A DNA stretch of 64,000 nt from Typhlomys cinereus (GCA_023101885.1 JALPQD010000234.1:496001-560000); one strand, 5' to 3'; positions 24,991 to 37,685 are shown, counted from the first letter of the stretch. Made by a program: numbers and translations. Notes: generated by a model not told the origin, from the sequence alone.

Positions 24991-26514
24991 TTGGTCTTAA
25001 TGAAAGGACTTCAGCAGACAAGGAATCTTACAAAATGATCAACTTTTGTTCTTTGTTGCCACTGGGGAAAATGAGTTTATCTGTATTTTACTTACGTGTT
25101 AACATAACATAAAACCACTAAAAACATTTTGTTGCTTTTCCATTTTTCCTGCTTAGTAATATTTTAACATTTAATTTCATGATGAGTATCTGTATGAAAC
25201 TACTTTGTAAACTTCATACCCTTTAACTTAAAGGTGTGACCTAGTTAAAACACTCATAGATTCATCTTTTCTGAAGAATTTTTTATTGTCTAGTCTACAT
25301 GTTCCACATTACTTACTGAAAAATGAAATGAGAAACTTTTCAATTCATACAAAATTTCAGTAAGTCTTCTTACTGAATTTTAAGTATTAATTTGTCACTG
25401 GATGATGACAAGATGCGGAGGTATTGTTTAAAAATTGAATTTGTTATCCTTTGTTTAAGATGTGGATGCAAATTGCATGCTCCCACTAGCTGTCAAGAGG
25501 GACAAGTTGGAGACCACAATAATAATGAAAACCTTAAAGCAGAGCAGAGCAATGTGCTAAAATGCACATTTCCAAGGCTTTGGGAGACAGAACTCCTTAA
25601 ACATACTGATTTTAGTCTGAAACCCTAGAAAAAAATAGGAATCATCCTTTTTTCTTAAAAAAAAGTTCTGTCTTTACTTGCATCTTTATTTCTCTATATT
25701 GTTTTAAGTATCATTTGTAATGATGATTCTAATGTTTCATAACATCTTTCATGAAGACTATTCAAATATTGGTATTGATTGACTAGCTAGTGTATTCATT
25801 TTTTAAATCAAAAACACCTACCAGACTTAGTAAAAGGAGGCATATACCCTTAGAAAAGTGCTTTAATTATTTATTATTATTATGTTTGAAAATTCTTTGC
25901 CAATGAGGACTCTTAGGCAATTTCAGAGATCTCTCCATAAGCCTTTTCTGGGATCTGTTTTAAAGCCTGAATGGGGTAGGAACATGATTGATGCTGGAGT
26001 AGATTGAGGGTGAGGTTGCTTGAGATAGTCGCCTGCCTACATGTTTTTTTCTCACTTAATATGGACCTACCTAATTCTTCCTAGTCAAGACACTCCGAAT
26101 ACCAAAACTGCAGAGAAGGGTTTTTCTCTCACTGATGCATATTGAAATTCACTGTTGATTCATGTTCCTTCTTGGTTCCCTCTTAAGATGAGGAAAAAAG
26201 TGACTGAAATGTGAAGTGACAGAAGGACGTTGAAAGGTGGAACCGTGTGATCAGTTAGATTCGTCAGGAACTGTGTATCTTCATATTTCTGTGGGCTGGC
26301 GAGGGTAGTTTATCCTGACATGTTGTTCAGTTGCATACATTGCCAGTCACAAATCACAACCCTGTTGGGTGTGCCCTGCTGGGAACTAGAACTTGGCCCT
26401 TCCACCTCCTTTTCCTCCCCCAAACTTCTCTGCAGAAAGCACTTAATTGGCTGAGATGGTCATGGTGTGGCTTTAAGCCCTTCGGAAGATCATAAGTCAA
26501 GCTGAAAATTAAAG

Positions 26515-26800
26515 GTGAGCTGTGCTTTATAGTGTCAATTACGCCTTCTGGACCATCGGTGGAATATTGGTGAAGCGTCTTAATAACACTGTTGACCAGC
26601 TTAATTTATGTATTGTGCAAAGTTTATTAAAGGTAAAGTCAGCACAGGGTGAAATTATGGAAATGTTGGTCCTGGGGGTTCCTGTAGCTCCCTTAATAAA
26701 ATTAGTTATAAACTCAATTCCTAATGAAATGTAAAACCAAGAAAAAGCCATTTGAATGGTTTCTGAAAACACTGCTGTGAGAATTCTCACTGTGGGACAG
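26515..26800. other. Unique, complex segment open on both strands
   Basis: Frames at 26522-26734 (+) and 26539-26790 (-) overlap almost fully, and neither shows a known domain. No repeat is recognised. Conserved noncoding sequence would give the same look, as would chance. Confidence 0.25.
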
Positions 26801-27768
26801 AGAGGAGCAGCTTCCTATTTTTTCACTGTATTTGCCTTTTGAAATTGTTTGCGGTTCAATCTTTTATATAGTTGTAATAGCAAATCAAAGAAAGGAGATC
26901 GGTGGAAAAGCTTTTGTGCATACTTACAGTTTTAGGTTTCTAAAATTGTTGAAGGTAAAACACTAGATTTAATAAGCAAAAAAAAAAAAGACTTTTAAAA
27001 ATTTGCATATCCTATAGAAAGAAAAGTAGCCTGTGTCTTAGGCATCCAAGTCTGCAGGCTTAGCCCGTCTCCCCGCAGCAGGACCTAGTCAAAGGAATGG
27101 GGGCCGAGGGATTCAAACCAGGGAGGTAACTGGGTTGCTGGCACCTGTCTGTTCCAGTCAGAACAAAGGCAAGTGGAGTTGCTTTAAGGGGAGGTGACAG
27201 GCACAGGAACACTTGCTGATACTCGTCCCCAATAACACTTGTCTTGCAAGAGCAGGTAGTTGAAAAACTGACCATTTGAAATACTGACTCATAATGTGCC
27301 ATGCAAGTGTGTGTACAGAAAGACAGAGCCTCGAATTCCACTGAACAATACGCAGAATTAGGGAGGACGTTATGGGACTGCTCCTCCGCACTGCTTGTGA
27401 GTGGAAGAAGCCTCCATCGCGGTCTTGATTGCTTTCTCCTGGTGTAAGATTTGAACTATGGTACATTCGCGTCAGATGCATCTCACCTCAAGCTGTGATT
27501 AGATTCTCGATGCACTTTGAAGCTGTTAAATGTTATTTTTGATTGGAATAATTGAGTGTGACAACTGGCTTGCATGCCCACAAGGGAGGAAAGCATATTT
27601 TCTTTGTAGCCTGTTATTCAACTTACCATTTCTTGTTAGGCTTGGGGGTTACCGTGTGGCTTAGCTATGTAGGGAAGTGCAGAAAGCTGGCTGCCTCCCT
27701 GCTCCGGCTTTTTGGCGATCTGGCCATTACAGTGTTTCAGAGCCATGTGCTTTCCTTTGCCTCCCCTT

Positions 27769-27857
27769 ACACACACACGTGCGTGCACACACACACACAC
27801 ACTCGTGCACACACACACACACGCATGCACACGCACGCACGCGCACGCACACACACA
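27769..27857. repeat. (AC)n tract with CG-rich steps
   Basis: Runs of AC are interrupted by ACGTGCGTG, CTCGTGC and GCACGCACGCGCACGC. Most of it alternates purine and pyrimidine. Confidence 0.95.
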
Positions 27858-28597
27858 TTGCTGTGCTCTTCACCTGAACTTTTTCTCCCTGTAAATCAAT
27901 TACTCATGTAGCATTGTTCAAATCTTTCAGATGCATCTAGTGTGTCCAGGACTTGTAAAACAAGTCTCCATTCAGAATCTAGACTTTGAATTTTAACATT
28001 TTTGTGTCTTCCATTGAGTTGTTACAGTAACACAAAAGTTGACACTTGGGAAGCATACCAGCAGTAATTTCTGCCATAATTTGTATAAAGATATATCATC
28101 ACTGCCTTCCACATGAGTTTATGATATAAGTATATGAAAATGTGGTATTTTAAAAAGTATCTGGCCAAAACAGAGAATTATGGTTGGTTTTATTACATGC
28201 TTGCAATTATATGTTGATATGATGTAGCATTTCAGTTCTATGAATGAAATGGTGTTTGTCTTTGTTACTTTGTGCTTAGCCTATTTTCCTAGAGCACTGT
28301 TAATACTAAACCAAATAATATAAGAACTTTTATTCTTATTCAAGTATTTTATGAAATTATGTTCTATGTTGAATTTTTTAGACTATTTCCAACCTCTAAG
28401 GAAGCCCTAGGGTTACAATTTGCGTAACCTTCCATGTTGGCCAGCTATCAATCATCACTCTAGGACATAACACACAGCAGCATCCTTGGCAGGTAGTTTG
28501 GTGGGGTATGATCCAGAGTCCTGTCTGAGGAATGAGGACTGAGATAGCACTCAGGTCAGAGGGTTCAAAGAATGGCTGTTTGTGAAGTGTCATCTCA

Positions 28598-28710
28598 GGA
28601 GAAGATAGGAGACATTGTTTCAGTATGGAGAAGATAGAAGACATTGTTTCAGTATGGAGAAGATAGAAGACATTGTTTCAGTATGGAGAAGATAGAAGAC
28701 ATTGTTCCAG
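28598..28710. repeat. 29-bp tandem repeat, about four copies
   Basis: GGAGAAGATAGAAGACATTG recurs at 29-bp intervals with only one or two substitutions across about 3.8 copies, so the array is recent. Confidence 0.95.
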
Positions 28711-29617
28711 TTTTTCAAAGTGTGTTTGGCTGGGTTGGGTGGGTTTGCTGGTAATGACACAGACTCCTACCTAGTGAGACCTCATTCAGCCAGAAGCATT
28801 CCTCCTATTTATTTTTAGAGCCGCATTTTTTCCCTGAAACTGTAAACGCATGACGAGTTTTCAGTACTCCACTGCTTCCTATTATTTGGTTTAAGACTCA
28901 TAGACGTGACACAGCAAAGGTGAGACATGTGATATTTTAGAGCAGAGTTAGAGGGACGGTCTGAAACTTTCTTTTCTTCTTACTGACCTTTATAGTCAGT
29001 TATGCGGATATCTTGCTTCTAGAAGCTATTAAGTCTGGCTTATCTGCCTAATAGCAATTAAAATCTTTTAAGATGTCTACCAGGTGTGTTAATTAAGAGC
29101 TAGGCCCAACGGTCAGTCCTTTAATCTTAATTCAAAGAAAGGAAAACATCCTTCTATCTTGTTTATACATTAAAAAGAAATCTGACCAGAAATATTGATA
29201 GTAAAAATGTGAGATTCTTCCAATTGCTTACAATATTATAAATACTATACAGTCCTAAAAAGGGAAATTAAAATATTATAGTGCCAGGGAGAGATCAGCA
29301 TTTTCCCTTCTGAATTACCAGATCATTCTTTCAACCATTTTCTAACAAATAGTTCAGTGTCACATAAAAGACTGAAAGCTAGATTATATGGCCTCATGGG
29401 AATTTGAAATAAATACCTGGTGGCTCTATATGATTTGTGAGCCTGTTTTTAAACCTACTGAGAATGTTTCATTTCCTAAGCAGGTACCTATTATATACCA
29501 TAGTAGCTTTTAGTTTCTATTCCTGTAGAATTAGATCAGATGAGAAGTTAATTGTTATTTTAAATATACGTGTACCTTTCAAAAGAAGTCGATTTTCCTC
29601 AAAGCTATTTAAAAGGA

Positions 29618-29684
29618 TCATGAATATATTCTTTTTTTATACATTTTTTATTTTTTTATACATTTTTTCATGAATATATTCTTA
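29618..29684. repeat. Direct repeat pair around a T-rich core
   Basis: TCATGAATATATTCTT occurs at 29618-29633 and 29669-29684 (period 51). Between them ATACATTTTTT occurs twice. Confidence 0.85.
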
Positions 29685-29935
29685 AGCTTCCACTAGCTCA
29701 CAAGCAATGAAAGGAACATTAAAAGAAAAGCAGCTATTTTTTCTTTTTAGCCAGACTCCCAAGTGCCACTGAAAACTGCAAAGTAATAATAAGACTGGCT
29801 TGGAGGTTACTGAGTTTGACCAGTCTGAAAGTAGGCTTGGTTGCTTTGACATAGAACATATTGATAAAGAGATTTGGAGTGCTTGTGATTGGGAAAAAAT
29901 CTGGATAAACCAAACAGTCCTTAAAACACAGAGTC

Positions 29936-30060
29936 AGGGCTGGAGAGAGAGCTCTGGGGTTAAGACTCTGCTTGGCAAGTAGTAAGTCCTGATTGGGACC
30001 CCTGCTGCCAGGGCGGACTCCTGCTAACACTGTGGTTCACGGTGGTCGCAGCAGAAGGGC
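29936..30060 (+). mobile_element. Truncated B2/B3-type SINE
   Basis: GGGCTGGAGAGAGAGCTCTG then GGTTAAGACTCTGCTTGGC and CCTGATTGGGACCCCTGC is the tRNA-like head. The tail is lost. Confidence 0.65.
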
Positions 30061-30595
30061 CGAGCCGCAGCGCATGTGCTCTTGTTTATAAGGTTCTCTG
30101 TGAGCCTCCCAGCGAGACCCAGTGGATACCATACCTCCGTGTCCAGTGTCCATAAAGGAAAGACTGGCTCGTGATGCAGCCAGCAGCCACGTAGATCGTG
30201 TTGTTGGGTCTTCATTCTGTCGTGTACACCCTGGCCAAGGAGGCAAGAGCAGTTTGTTTTGATACTCTCTGGAACAAGCCCTTCTCCCACAGACAGAGCT
30301 GAAGACAAGACCCCCGCCCCGCTTGCCCTTCCTGGACCAGTGATGGAGGGCTTAAGAGTGTCCGTGCTCCCGGGGGGTCTGAATGTGCTTGGTTCTGTTT
30401 GTTTCCACAGTTTTAAGTGCAGTGTGTGTTACTGACAGGGTCTCTTCCTCCCTCATGATGTCGTTTGTTGACAGCCCAAACTGTCTCTATTTACTTGTGT
30501 TTACAATGTAGCTGGCAACAGCCACTCAGTTGACATCTCCGGTTCAGGTAGAGTTTGTTTCCTGGGGAGAGAAGGGTCCACATGCGGCAGTGTCT

Positions 30596-30596
<1 letters not shown>

Positions 30597-30645
<49 letters not shown>
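30597..30645. repeat. (GT)n microsatellite
   Basis: About 24 uninterrupted units. Confidence 0.98.
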
Positions 30646-30646
<1 letters not shown>

Positions 30647-31002
30647 ACCATGAAGAGAGGAACACGTGATGTTCTAGTGCTGCTTGAATACCATTCACAT
30701 CTTAAAGAGACTTGAAGTTTGTTTTTTTAAGCTTTTGTCTGAACGAAGGAAATGAGATGATGCTCTTCCGTGTAAATGCCGAATCCACACAGGCAGATGG
30801 AAGAGTGTGCGGCCGGCTTACCTGCTTGCGTGGGATCATCAAACCCACCATACTGTGGAAGAATTAAGTTTCCAAGTAGTGTTGTTCTGAACAAAAAAAC
30901 CATTAGCAGCCAATTCTAAAGGAGAATAAAGGAATGCAGTTATTTGCATTGCCAGTGGGAGGGCGTTCTATGTGGGGTCTCCCCTCCCCCAGGAGCATTT
31001 AT

Positions 31003-31125
31003 CCCTGTACCCCTCTTCTTTCTGGTTTTGTGTTTCTCCCTGTACCCCTCTTCTTTCTGGCTTTGTGTTTCTCCCTCTACCCCTGTTCTTTCTGGCTCTG
31101 TGTTTCTCCCTGTATCCTTCTCTTT
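31003..31125. repeat. 35-bp pyrimidine-rich tandem repeat
   Basis: The unit starts TGTACCCCTCTTCTTTCTGG and recurs at 31006, 31041, 31076 and partially at 31111, with few changes. The Phe/Leu/Cys-rich frames open here come from the repeat. Confidence 0.93.
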
Positions 31126-31404
31126 GCTGGTTTTAGCCCCGTCACCTTTGTTTCTCTGTTTCCCCTTGAGTCTCCTGCTTGTTAGCTTGCATCTCCTTGC
31201 CGAGACAGTTTACATGTGGGGCATCTGAAACCAGGAGGGCAGCCATCATATTTACACCCTGTGGCAGGCTGGTAGACATGACTAATCCCAGCCGCGTTGT
31301 GGAAGGCAGCGAATCCTGGAGTTCAGGGCTGTGTGACGCTGCTGTGCGCACTCACAAGGTTTGGATCCTTCTTTTGTGGATGTGCGTTTGGGAGGCTTGC
31401 ATGC

Positions 31405-31466
31405 ATGTGTGTGTGTGTGTTCATGTTTATGTGGGTACATGTACGTGTGTGTATATACGTGAGTGT
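31405..31466. repeat. Degenerate (TG)n tract
   Basis: TG runs with ATG and TACATG interruptions. Confidence 0.9.
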
Positions 31467-31544
31467 ATATACATGAGAATATTTGAGCGTATGCTCATGG
31501 AAGGCTGAGAGTTATTTCACGAATTGTCCTCAATCAGTCTCTAA

Positions 31545-31742
31545 TTAAACGGGGAGCACACCATTAGGGCTAGACTGGCTAGCCAGCTTGCTCTGGGATT
31601 CCCAGGCTCCGCCTCCTAGGACCTAATGCCAGGTGGGCTCTCACAACTGCCAGGTATTTTCATGTGGCATCTGGGAATCCTAACGCAGCTCCCTTTGCTG
31701 CAAGACAAGAGCTTCAGCCACTGAGCTGTCTCCTCAGCTTGA
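31545..31742 (-). mobile_element. B3-type SINE
   Basis: Ends TTCAGCCACTGAGCTGTCTCC then TCAGC, the reverse of a B2/B3 head. GGCTAGACTGGCTAGCCAGC and CCCAGGCTCCGCCTCCTAGG form the B1-like body of B3. Confidence 0.8.
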
Positions 31743-32269
31743 ATTTAGACTCTGTAAGAGTTTTTCTCTCCAGCCCAGCCAGCGGACGCCCCGGTGGGGG
31801 CATGGTTTCTGTGTGCTTGCTGTCTGGAATCACGTGTTGACAGAATTCGGTTTCCAAAAGTCAACTTGAATTTTCTTAAAGCTAAACCAAACTTTCTGAT
31901 ATGCTATTATCATTCAAAACTGGGGAGGGGCGGAGGGGGGAGGGAGGGGACGGGGCACCTATTAAGTTTGTATGATTGGGAAAAAAATAAATAAACATAA
32001 TAATAAAAAAGGATATAGGCTCTCTTGGGTATTCAAGCCTCAACTGTTCTATTTATGAATAGGTTGTCTTGGATAAGTTTGCATTTATCAGCATTTTTAT
32101 CTGTATAAAACAATAATGATTTCTACCTCACAGAGCCATTGTGACAACTGCATGATTCCACATGCCATATCTTATGATGTGAAAGTATTTAATTGAAAAC
32201 TGTGTAAAATATTCCAAAAGATTATAAATTTTAAATGTTGTTCAATACAAACAAACAAACATACAAAAC

Positions 32270-32597
32270 TATGTGATTGATTTCAGCATGTGTCTGTGTG
32301 GCTGAGGCGTGCATACATGGAGCCAGGGTTGGATACCTTTCTTTACTATTTACTGAGTTTCTGAGACAGATCTCTCCCTGAGCCCTGAGCTCAGTGATTG
32401 GGTAGACTGACAGGGGTGAACAAATCCCCGCCTCCGCCTCTCCTGGCTCTGTGTCTCTTTGTCTGAAATTGCAGGCATGCATGCAATCCTATGCCTGGAT
32501 TATTACCTGGGTTCAGGTAAGGGGGGGCTCTAAACTCAGGTCCTCACGCTTGTACACGGGACCCTTGGCTGACTGAACCATATCCCCAGCTGTTGAT
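32270..32597 (-). mobile_element. B3-type SINE
   Basis: CTGAGCTCAGTGATTGGGTAG, CCTCCGCCTCTCCTGGCTCTG, CTCAGGTCCTCACGCTTGTA and a terminal GACTGAACCATATCCCCAGC give a full reversed B3. The left end has a degenerate GTGTCTGTGTGGC tract. Confidence 0.8.
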
Positions 32598-32639
32598 CAT
32601 TATCAGTGTGTTAAATAGGAAAGTTAGTGGGATAGGATC

Positions 32640-32757
32640 ATTCCCAGCCGTAACCTGGCATGTAGCAGACCAAGGCAGAAGGATTGCAAGTCTGAAGGCA
32701 GCTGGGTTACACTGCTATTTCAGGCTTGATTGAGCAACCTAAAAAAAAAAAAAAAGC
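32640..32757 (+). mobile_element. B1-like SINE with A tail
   Basis: CAAGGCAGAAGGATTGCAAG and GCAGCTGGGTTACACTGC followed by TTGAGCAACC and a 15-A run fit the 3' half of B1. The 5' half is poor. Confidence 0.6.
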
Positions 32758-33779
32758 ACAAAATAATGCCAAAAAATGAAGCAGTCCTGAAAATGACTGA
32801 GGTCATATTAGAAAACTGGTGTCATTGGTGGAGAATCTAGTCCCGGAAGTTCAAACATTAGAAAACATGTTGGAACGTAGAGCGAAGATGTTCAGTCCAC
32901 TGGAGGATTTTATCTAATGCTAACAGGATTTTATGCAATTGGGTAGAAAAAAGGCAAATGGCGGAAAGACTGTTCTGAGCTGGGGAAACCTGTTGGCCAC
33001 AACACTTCGCTTTTCACACCTAATGTTTCTGTTTTCAGAGGAATGGCAAGAAAGTCCACACTTCTTTTGTGACATTAGGGCTGACTGGTTGGACATTAAG
33101 TCTCCCGATCATAAATTAGTGAATTAGTCAAAAGTTCCAGTAAACACAGCTGCTAAGACCCGCTCCGCATCTTGGTTGGCTTTCTCATCTCAGGTCTGCT
33201 AGGAACATGCTACTGTTTTTTAGTTAATTTCTGCCTCCCGACCGAAGAGACAGGGCCTTGCATCCGGCATTTGTTTGGTGCTATGGCCCTGTTCAGCCAA
33301 GCTTCGTGCATGTGCCTCGATTGCCTGCAAGGAATGGAAACGCGCCTCTCTCAGTGTCTGGTCAGAATGCTTGAAAAGACTGGGTGTCAGAGAGGGCAAG
33401 CGGATACCTTGGCAATTACTGCAGGAGCAAAGTAGTTTCCTTGACAACCAGTCTGAGCATTCATTGTGATTTATTATTTACTCCTTCAGCACCTCATTCT
33501 GTGATTTAATTAAGTAGCGGAATTTCCCCCAAATCTCTCTCTTCCAAATTCAAATGGGTCTGTGACTGTTGTGTGTTAAGGTCCAACAGACCCCGGCACC
33601 CCTGGGTGGTTCCCTGCAGTTATGTGACAGGGTCTGAGGTGCTTTGGTAGCACTCAGCCAGGCTCCCAATGGCCCACCATGATGCGGTTGATCAGTACTT
33701 TTGAGAATGCAGTAATAGCTTGGGGGGGGTCTTCCTTACAGCAGGTACGACTGAATCATTACTTCATAAAAGTGGTCAC

Positions 33780-34560
33780 TGAAAGTAGCTGTAACTAATT
33801 TATATCTGATTCATATTTCAATCTGTCATTCCAGATACGAAAGAGGCATGTCATTTCTTTGAGTTCCCTACCCAATTGTATACTTTTGATATTGTACAAA
33901 TCATAGTGTTTATAATTTGGCTGTCATCAGCGGATACTTTGGTCAGAGAACTGGCTCACTGTTAACATTAGACCATGCTGTATTACTGTCTGTTTTCTCT
34001 TCCCAAATATTTCTCGGATGCTCGTTCTTTTGCTGATAGCGCTTTCAGCAGACTACTTATTTATCATTAATTAATAATCAAATGCGTTACGCTTTCTAGC
34101 ATGTGGTTTTGTTACCTCAATGACAAAACCTACCCAATAGAAACAATTTTAAGCCTTGATTTAATTTCTAATCAAAATGAAGAATTTGCATGTATTCTTT
34201 TTAATTAAAATAGTGTCTGCTTAGCTCGTTTACATTCCTTCTGTCAGAATTCAGCCTGAGGAGTCCATATATAATTAATGCAAGAAAAACAAGAGGGGAA
34301 TCCCTTGGTAGAAAACTGGTAATGGATTAAAAGTCCATGGCTTTGAAATTCCAGGAATGTAGCACACTTTCTCAGAAAGAGGCACTTAGACTCAAAGTCT
34401 GGAAGTACTAAACATTACCCCACCCATGTAATTAGCTCCCCATAGACATCTCCAAATATATTTCATTGTGCACTTAATCCAGATTATTAGATTTATATCT
34501 CATATTAAATATGATTTACAGATAATCATTACTCTGCCCAGAAATGAGTCTGTGCATGTT
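33780..34560. other. AT-rich unique intron with homeobox and POU motif clusters
   Basis: No repeat family is recognised. CATTAATTAATAATCAAATG, TTTTTAATTAAAATAG and TATAATTAATGC are dense TAAT cores, and AATTTGCATG near 34184 is an octamer-like POU site. This composition is common in conserved developmental enhancers, but function here is inferred. Confidence 0.35.
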
Positions 34561-34905
34561 GCTAGAAGCTTATGTGCAACATGAATTTAGAGACTGCTCA
34601 CTTATGATTTGGGGATCCTGGGTTCCAGTGTCCTGAGCCTTTTCAAATTGTGGAATACACCTCATCTGTATGTTCACGCAACATTTTAGTAAGTAACTCT
34701 CATCACTTAAAAACAAGTGCAAATAGCCGTGGCATTGGTATTAGTTGTAAATGTAGTAAGTATACCATCTTGTTATATAAGATGTCATCATTCTTAGTGG
34801 AGTACAGTTAAATACAATGCTGAAAGCTTCAAGATCCCCCAAAAGTCTTTCCCAATGTAGCACATTTCACGATTATAAATGTTTAACCTTTTCTTCAATA
34901 ATTAT

Positions 34906-34916
34906 CCCCCCCCCCA
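34906..34916. repeat. Poly-C tract
   Basis: A run of about 11 C residues. Confidence 0.9.
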
Positions 34917-35007
34917 TAGAAGTTGTCACTTGCAGGTATTTTGGGCATAGAAAGACACAGGATTTGATATTCTTTTTTTAAAATTTTTTTTTATTATTTA
35001 TTCAATT

Positions 35008-35016
35008 GTGCGTGTA

Positions 35017-35062
<46 letters not shown>

Positions 35063-35272
35063 ACCACGGACGAATTCGGGAACCCCATGGATATCTCCAC
35101 CTCCTCCTTGTTTACTCTGCCCCGGGATTCACAGGCTCCGCCCTACCAGGACCAGAAGCACAGGCCGCCCCCGCTTCCGCCTGGCGTCTATGTGTGGGGT
35201 CTAGGATCTGAACTCAGGACCTTCTGCCTGCAAGGCAGAGGCTTAACCCCTGAGCCACCTCTCCAGCCCCAG
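35008..35272 (-). mobile_element. B2-like SINE with (GT)n at its 3' side
   Basis: Read on the minus strand it starts GGGGCTGGAGAGGTGGCTCA, has AGAAGGTCCTGAGTTCAGAT, then GGCGGCCTGTGCTTCTGGTC and GAGCCTGTGAATCCCGGGGC, and ends in a long CA run (35020-35060 on the + strand). It is the best-preserved copy of this family in the window and is CpG rich, so probably young. Confidence 0.9.
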
Positions 35273-35989
35273 GATTTGATATTCTGTCATCATTTCTAGG
35301 TGTGATAAGGTAGCCTGAACGAAAGCAGTAGGCTTAGGTCGTCAGAGCCAGGAAGTAGTTTACGAAGGTAGAGAACGTTCTGCAAAGATGCATCCCGTTT
35401 CCTTCTGTCGAGAGGCGGGGTACCGGGAGCTGAGCGCCTGACTTCTGCTGTGGATGGAAAGTGAAGCGTGGTAGGGTGGGTGGGGTGGGGAGGGCAGGAC
35501 CCTCCCTGTCTGCAGTCCTTGGCAACTTGGAGTTGATGTTGAAAGGTTGCTGGACCTCTCCGGCTTGCTAGGCTTAGGTGGGCTTGCAGAAGGAATTAGT
35601 TTGGATGCTGAATGGAGTTGGGCTGTGACTGCGCAAGTTCTCATGAGAGTTCGGACTGCCTATCCTGGCGTCTGGAGGACTCAGAAATGTTTCTTTCAAT
35701 CATCAGTAAAATAAATCAAACGCTTGACAGCGTTTACGTGATGCATGGGTTGAGTTTCCTGGAGTTTCCCAGCTCACTGCCAGCTCTTGATAACTGGGAG
35801 AGGTTGGCGCGAACGGTCACAGAACACGCAAGCACACTCACGCGCAATGATGAATGATGAAAACAAGGGCCATGTGGGCTAGAACCTGCCTCGCGAACGG
35901 AACAAAGCCAGAAGGAATGTTTCAACCGCACTGCTTTGAGCTTCCATGTGCTATACCTTGTAGTATTTATTTATTCACATTACGTGCAT

Positions 35990-36292
35990 GAATGTTTGCG
36001 TGTATTTGCTCCTAGAGGTGACGACCAAAGGACAAAGTTGCCTGTCATTCCTTAGGTGCTGTACACTTTACTCCCCCCTCTTTGTCATCAGAGCCCCTCT
36101 TTGCACTCAACTTACCAAGGGAGCTCTGGGGACAGTGGGGAGGAGCCCCAGGGGTCTTCCGTGTTCTCACCTGGCCAGTGTGGAGGGTTCAAGCGTGACT
36201 CTCTGCACAAGCGCGACTCTGGCTCTTATCTCTTGGGCCCTCATGTCTGCAAAGCAATCCCCTTGCTAGCCGAGCCGTCTCCTCAGTCCTCT
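35990..36292 (-). mobile_element. B3-type SINE
   Basis: GCAAAGCAATCCCCTTGCTAG and CCGAGCCGTCTCCTCAGTCC at the right end are the reversed tRNA-like head. The left part, with GTGCATGAATGTTTGCGTG, matches the usual GTGTGCATG tail. Confidence 0.7.
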
Positions 36293-36744
36293 AGTAGGAT
36301 ATTTATTTATTTATTTAATGAAAACTTGTTGAGTTAAATAGTAGGAATAGCTTGAAAGATGATCTTGTTGAGATCTTTGCTTATTGAAGTTCTGTTGAAA
36401 ACCTTCTGTTTCATTTTCTATTCTTGGCGTTGGATTCATTAAAGCATTGCCTCTCCTGACACCTCCCCAGCAGGAGAGCTTTCTACCTCCCCTCATCTCA
36501 CCTTCCATTCATCTTCAGCTCACTGCGTGACGTACTTACTCCCACTTGGTATTTGGAACACTGAGATGTAAAAATTTATTTCAGTAGACCGTGCCCTGCT
36601 CTGAGTCCAGTGATTACTCAGTAAATGTTTCAGCAGTTCATAGACTTCAGAGTGAAAGTAACTGAAGGGCAGGATCATCCAGGCTTGCAATTTCAGGAAT
36701 CCAGGAAGACCAGACAAGAGGGTCTCCATTTGAAGGCCAGTATG

Positions 36745-36970
36745 GGTCTGGAGAGATGTCTCAGGGGTTAAGACTCACAAGCAGAAGGGCCTGAGTTTGG
36801 CTACCAGGTCCCATGTAAACACATCAGGCCTAAAGGGAGGCAGCCTACACTTCTAGCCCTGGTGGGCAGAACCTGGGAGATCCCAGAGGAAAGCAAGAAG
36901 GAGGTAGAAGTAATCCAGAATGATTGCCGAAGTCACCCTTGGTCCTCCACAGGGACACACAGTGCCCTCT

Positions 36971-37025
<55 letters not shown>

Positions 37026-37050
37026 TAAACAAACAAACAATAAAAAATAA
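36745..37050 (+). mobile_element. tRNA-derived B2-like SINE with (CA)n tail
   Basis: GGTCTGGAGAGATGTCTCAG, AAGGGCCTGAGTTTGGCTAC, GGCAGCCTACACTTCTAGCC, CTGGGAGATCCCAGAGGAAA and GTCACCCTTGGTCCTCCACA run in family order into (CA)24 at 36972-37021 and an AAATAAACAAAC end. Confidence 0.9.
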
Positions 37051-37547
37051 AGGCCAACCTGGGTTACGTTTGTTTCAACTAAACAAATATGAGGAAAAAA
37101 GCAAACATTCCTCCAAATTAAAATGTTCGGCAGAGTAAGGCTGTGAGAGGTGAGAAATTTCCTTGAGGAGCTAAATTTAAGGTTCAGTGTAATAATGTAG
37201 GGATGGAGACTGGTTTATTGTCAGTTCGTTAGCATGTGTTCCCCAGTCACTACCCCGTTAGGCGATTGCGGCGGTTGTGAATGTAAGGGGAAGCCGTCTC
37301 CTGCTGTGTGCTGCCTTCAGTCTTCAGTCATAAAGCCCATGAATTGATGCTGCTGCGTGCAAGATGGAGAATGCACGTTCTTCATTACATCCGAGAACAC
37401 TGCCAATCATACTGTTAGGGACGGTTCTACCATGCGCTTCTCTGGAGCTATCGACAAGGACTTTATATACTGCAACCGTTCTCATTTTTGTCGCTCACTC
37501 TGCGCGTGTATCAAACTCGGATAAAGCCAGTGGGGAGAATATTTAGC

Positions 37548-37685
37548 CGTAGCGCACATCCTCCTGTAACCTAGGCTGACCTCGAACACACCAAGTAGCG
37601 AGGAAGATAACCTTGAATTTCTGGTCCCCCGCTCCCACCTGCTGAGTGCGGGGATTCTCCATGCACACCACGCCCACCCAGGAGG
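37548..37685 (-). mobile_element. B1 SINE
   Basis: CCTGTAACCTAGGCTGACCT, CGAACACACC, CCCACCTGCTGAGTGCGGGG and CATGCACACCACGCCCACCC give the reversed B1 order. Confidence 0.85.

Noticed and set aside
35954..36000. AT-rich TATTTATTTATT run as a possible promoter or AU-rich element
   Set aside because: It lies at the tail side of a reversed SINE and fits its A-rich end.
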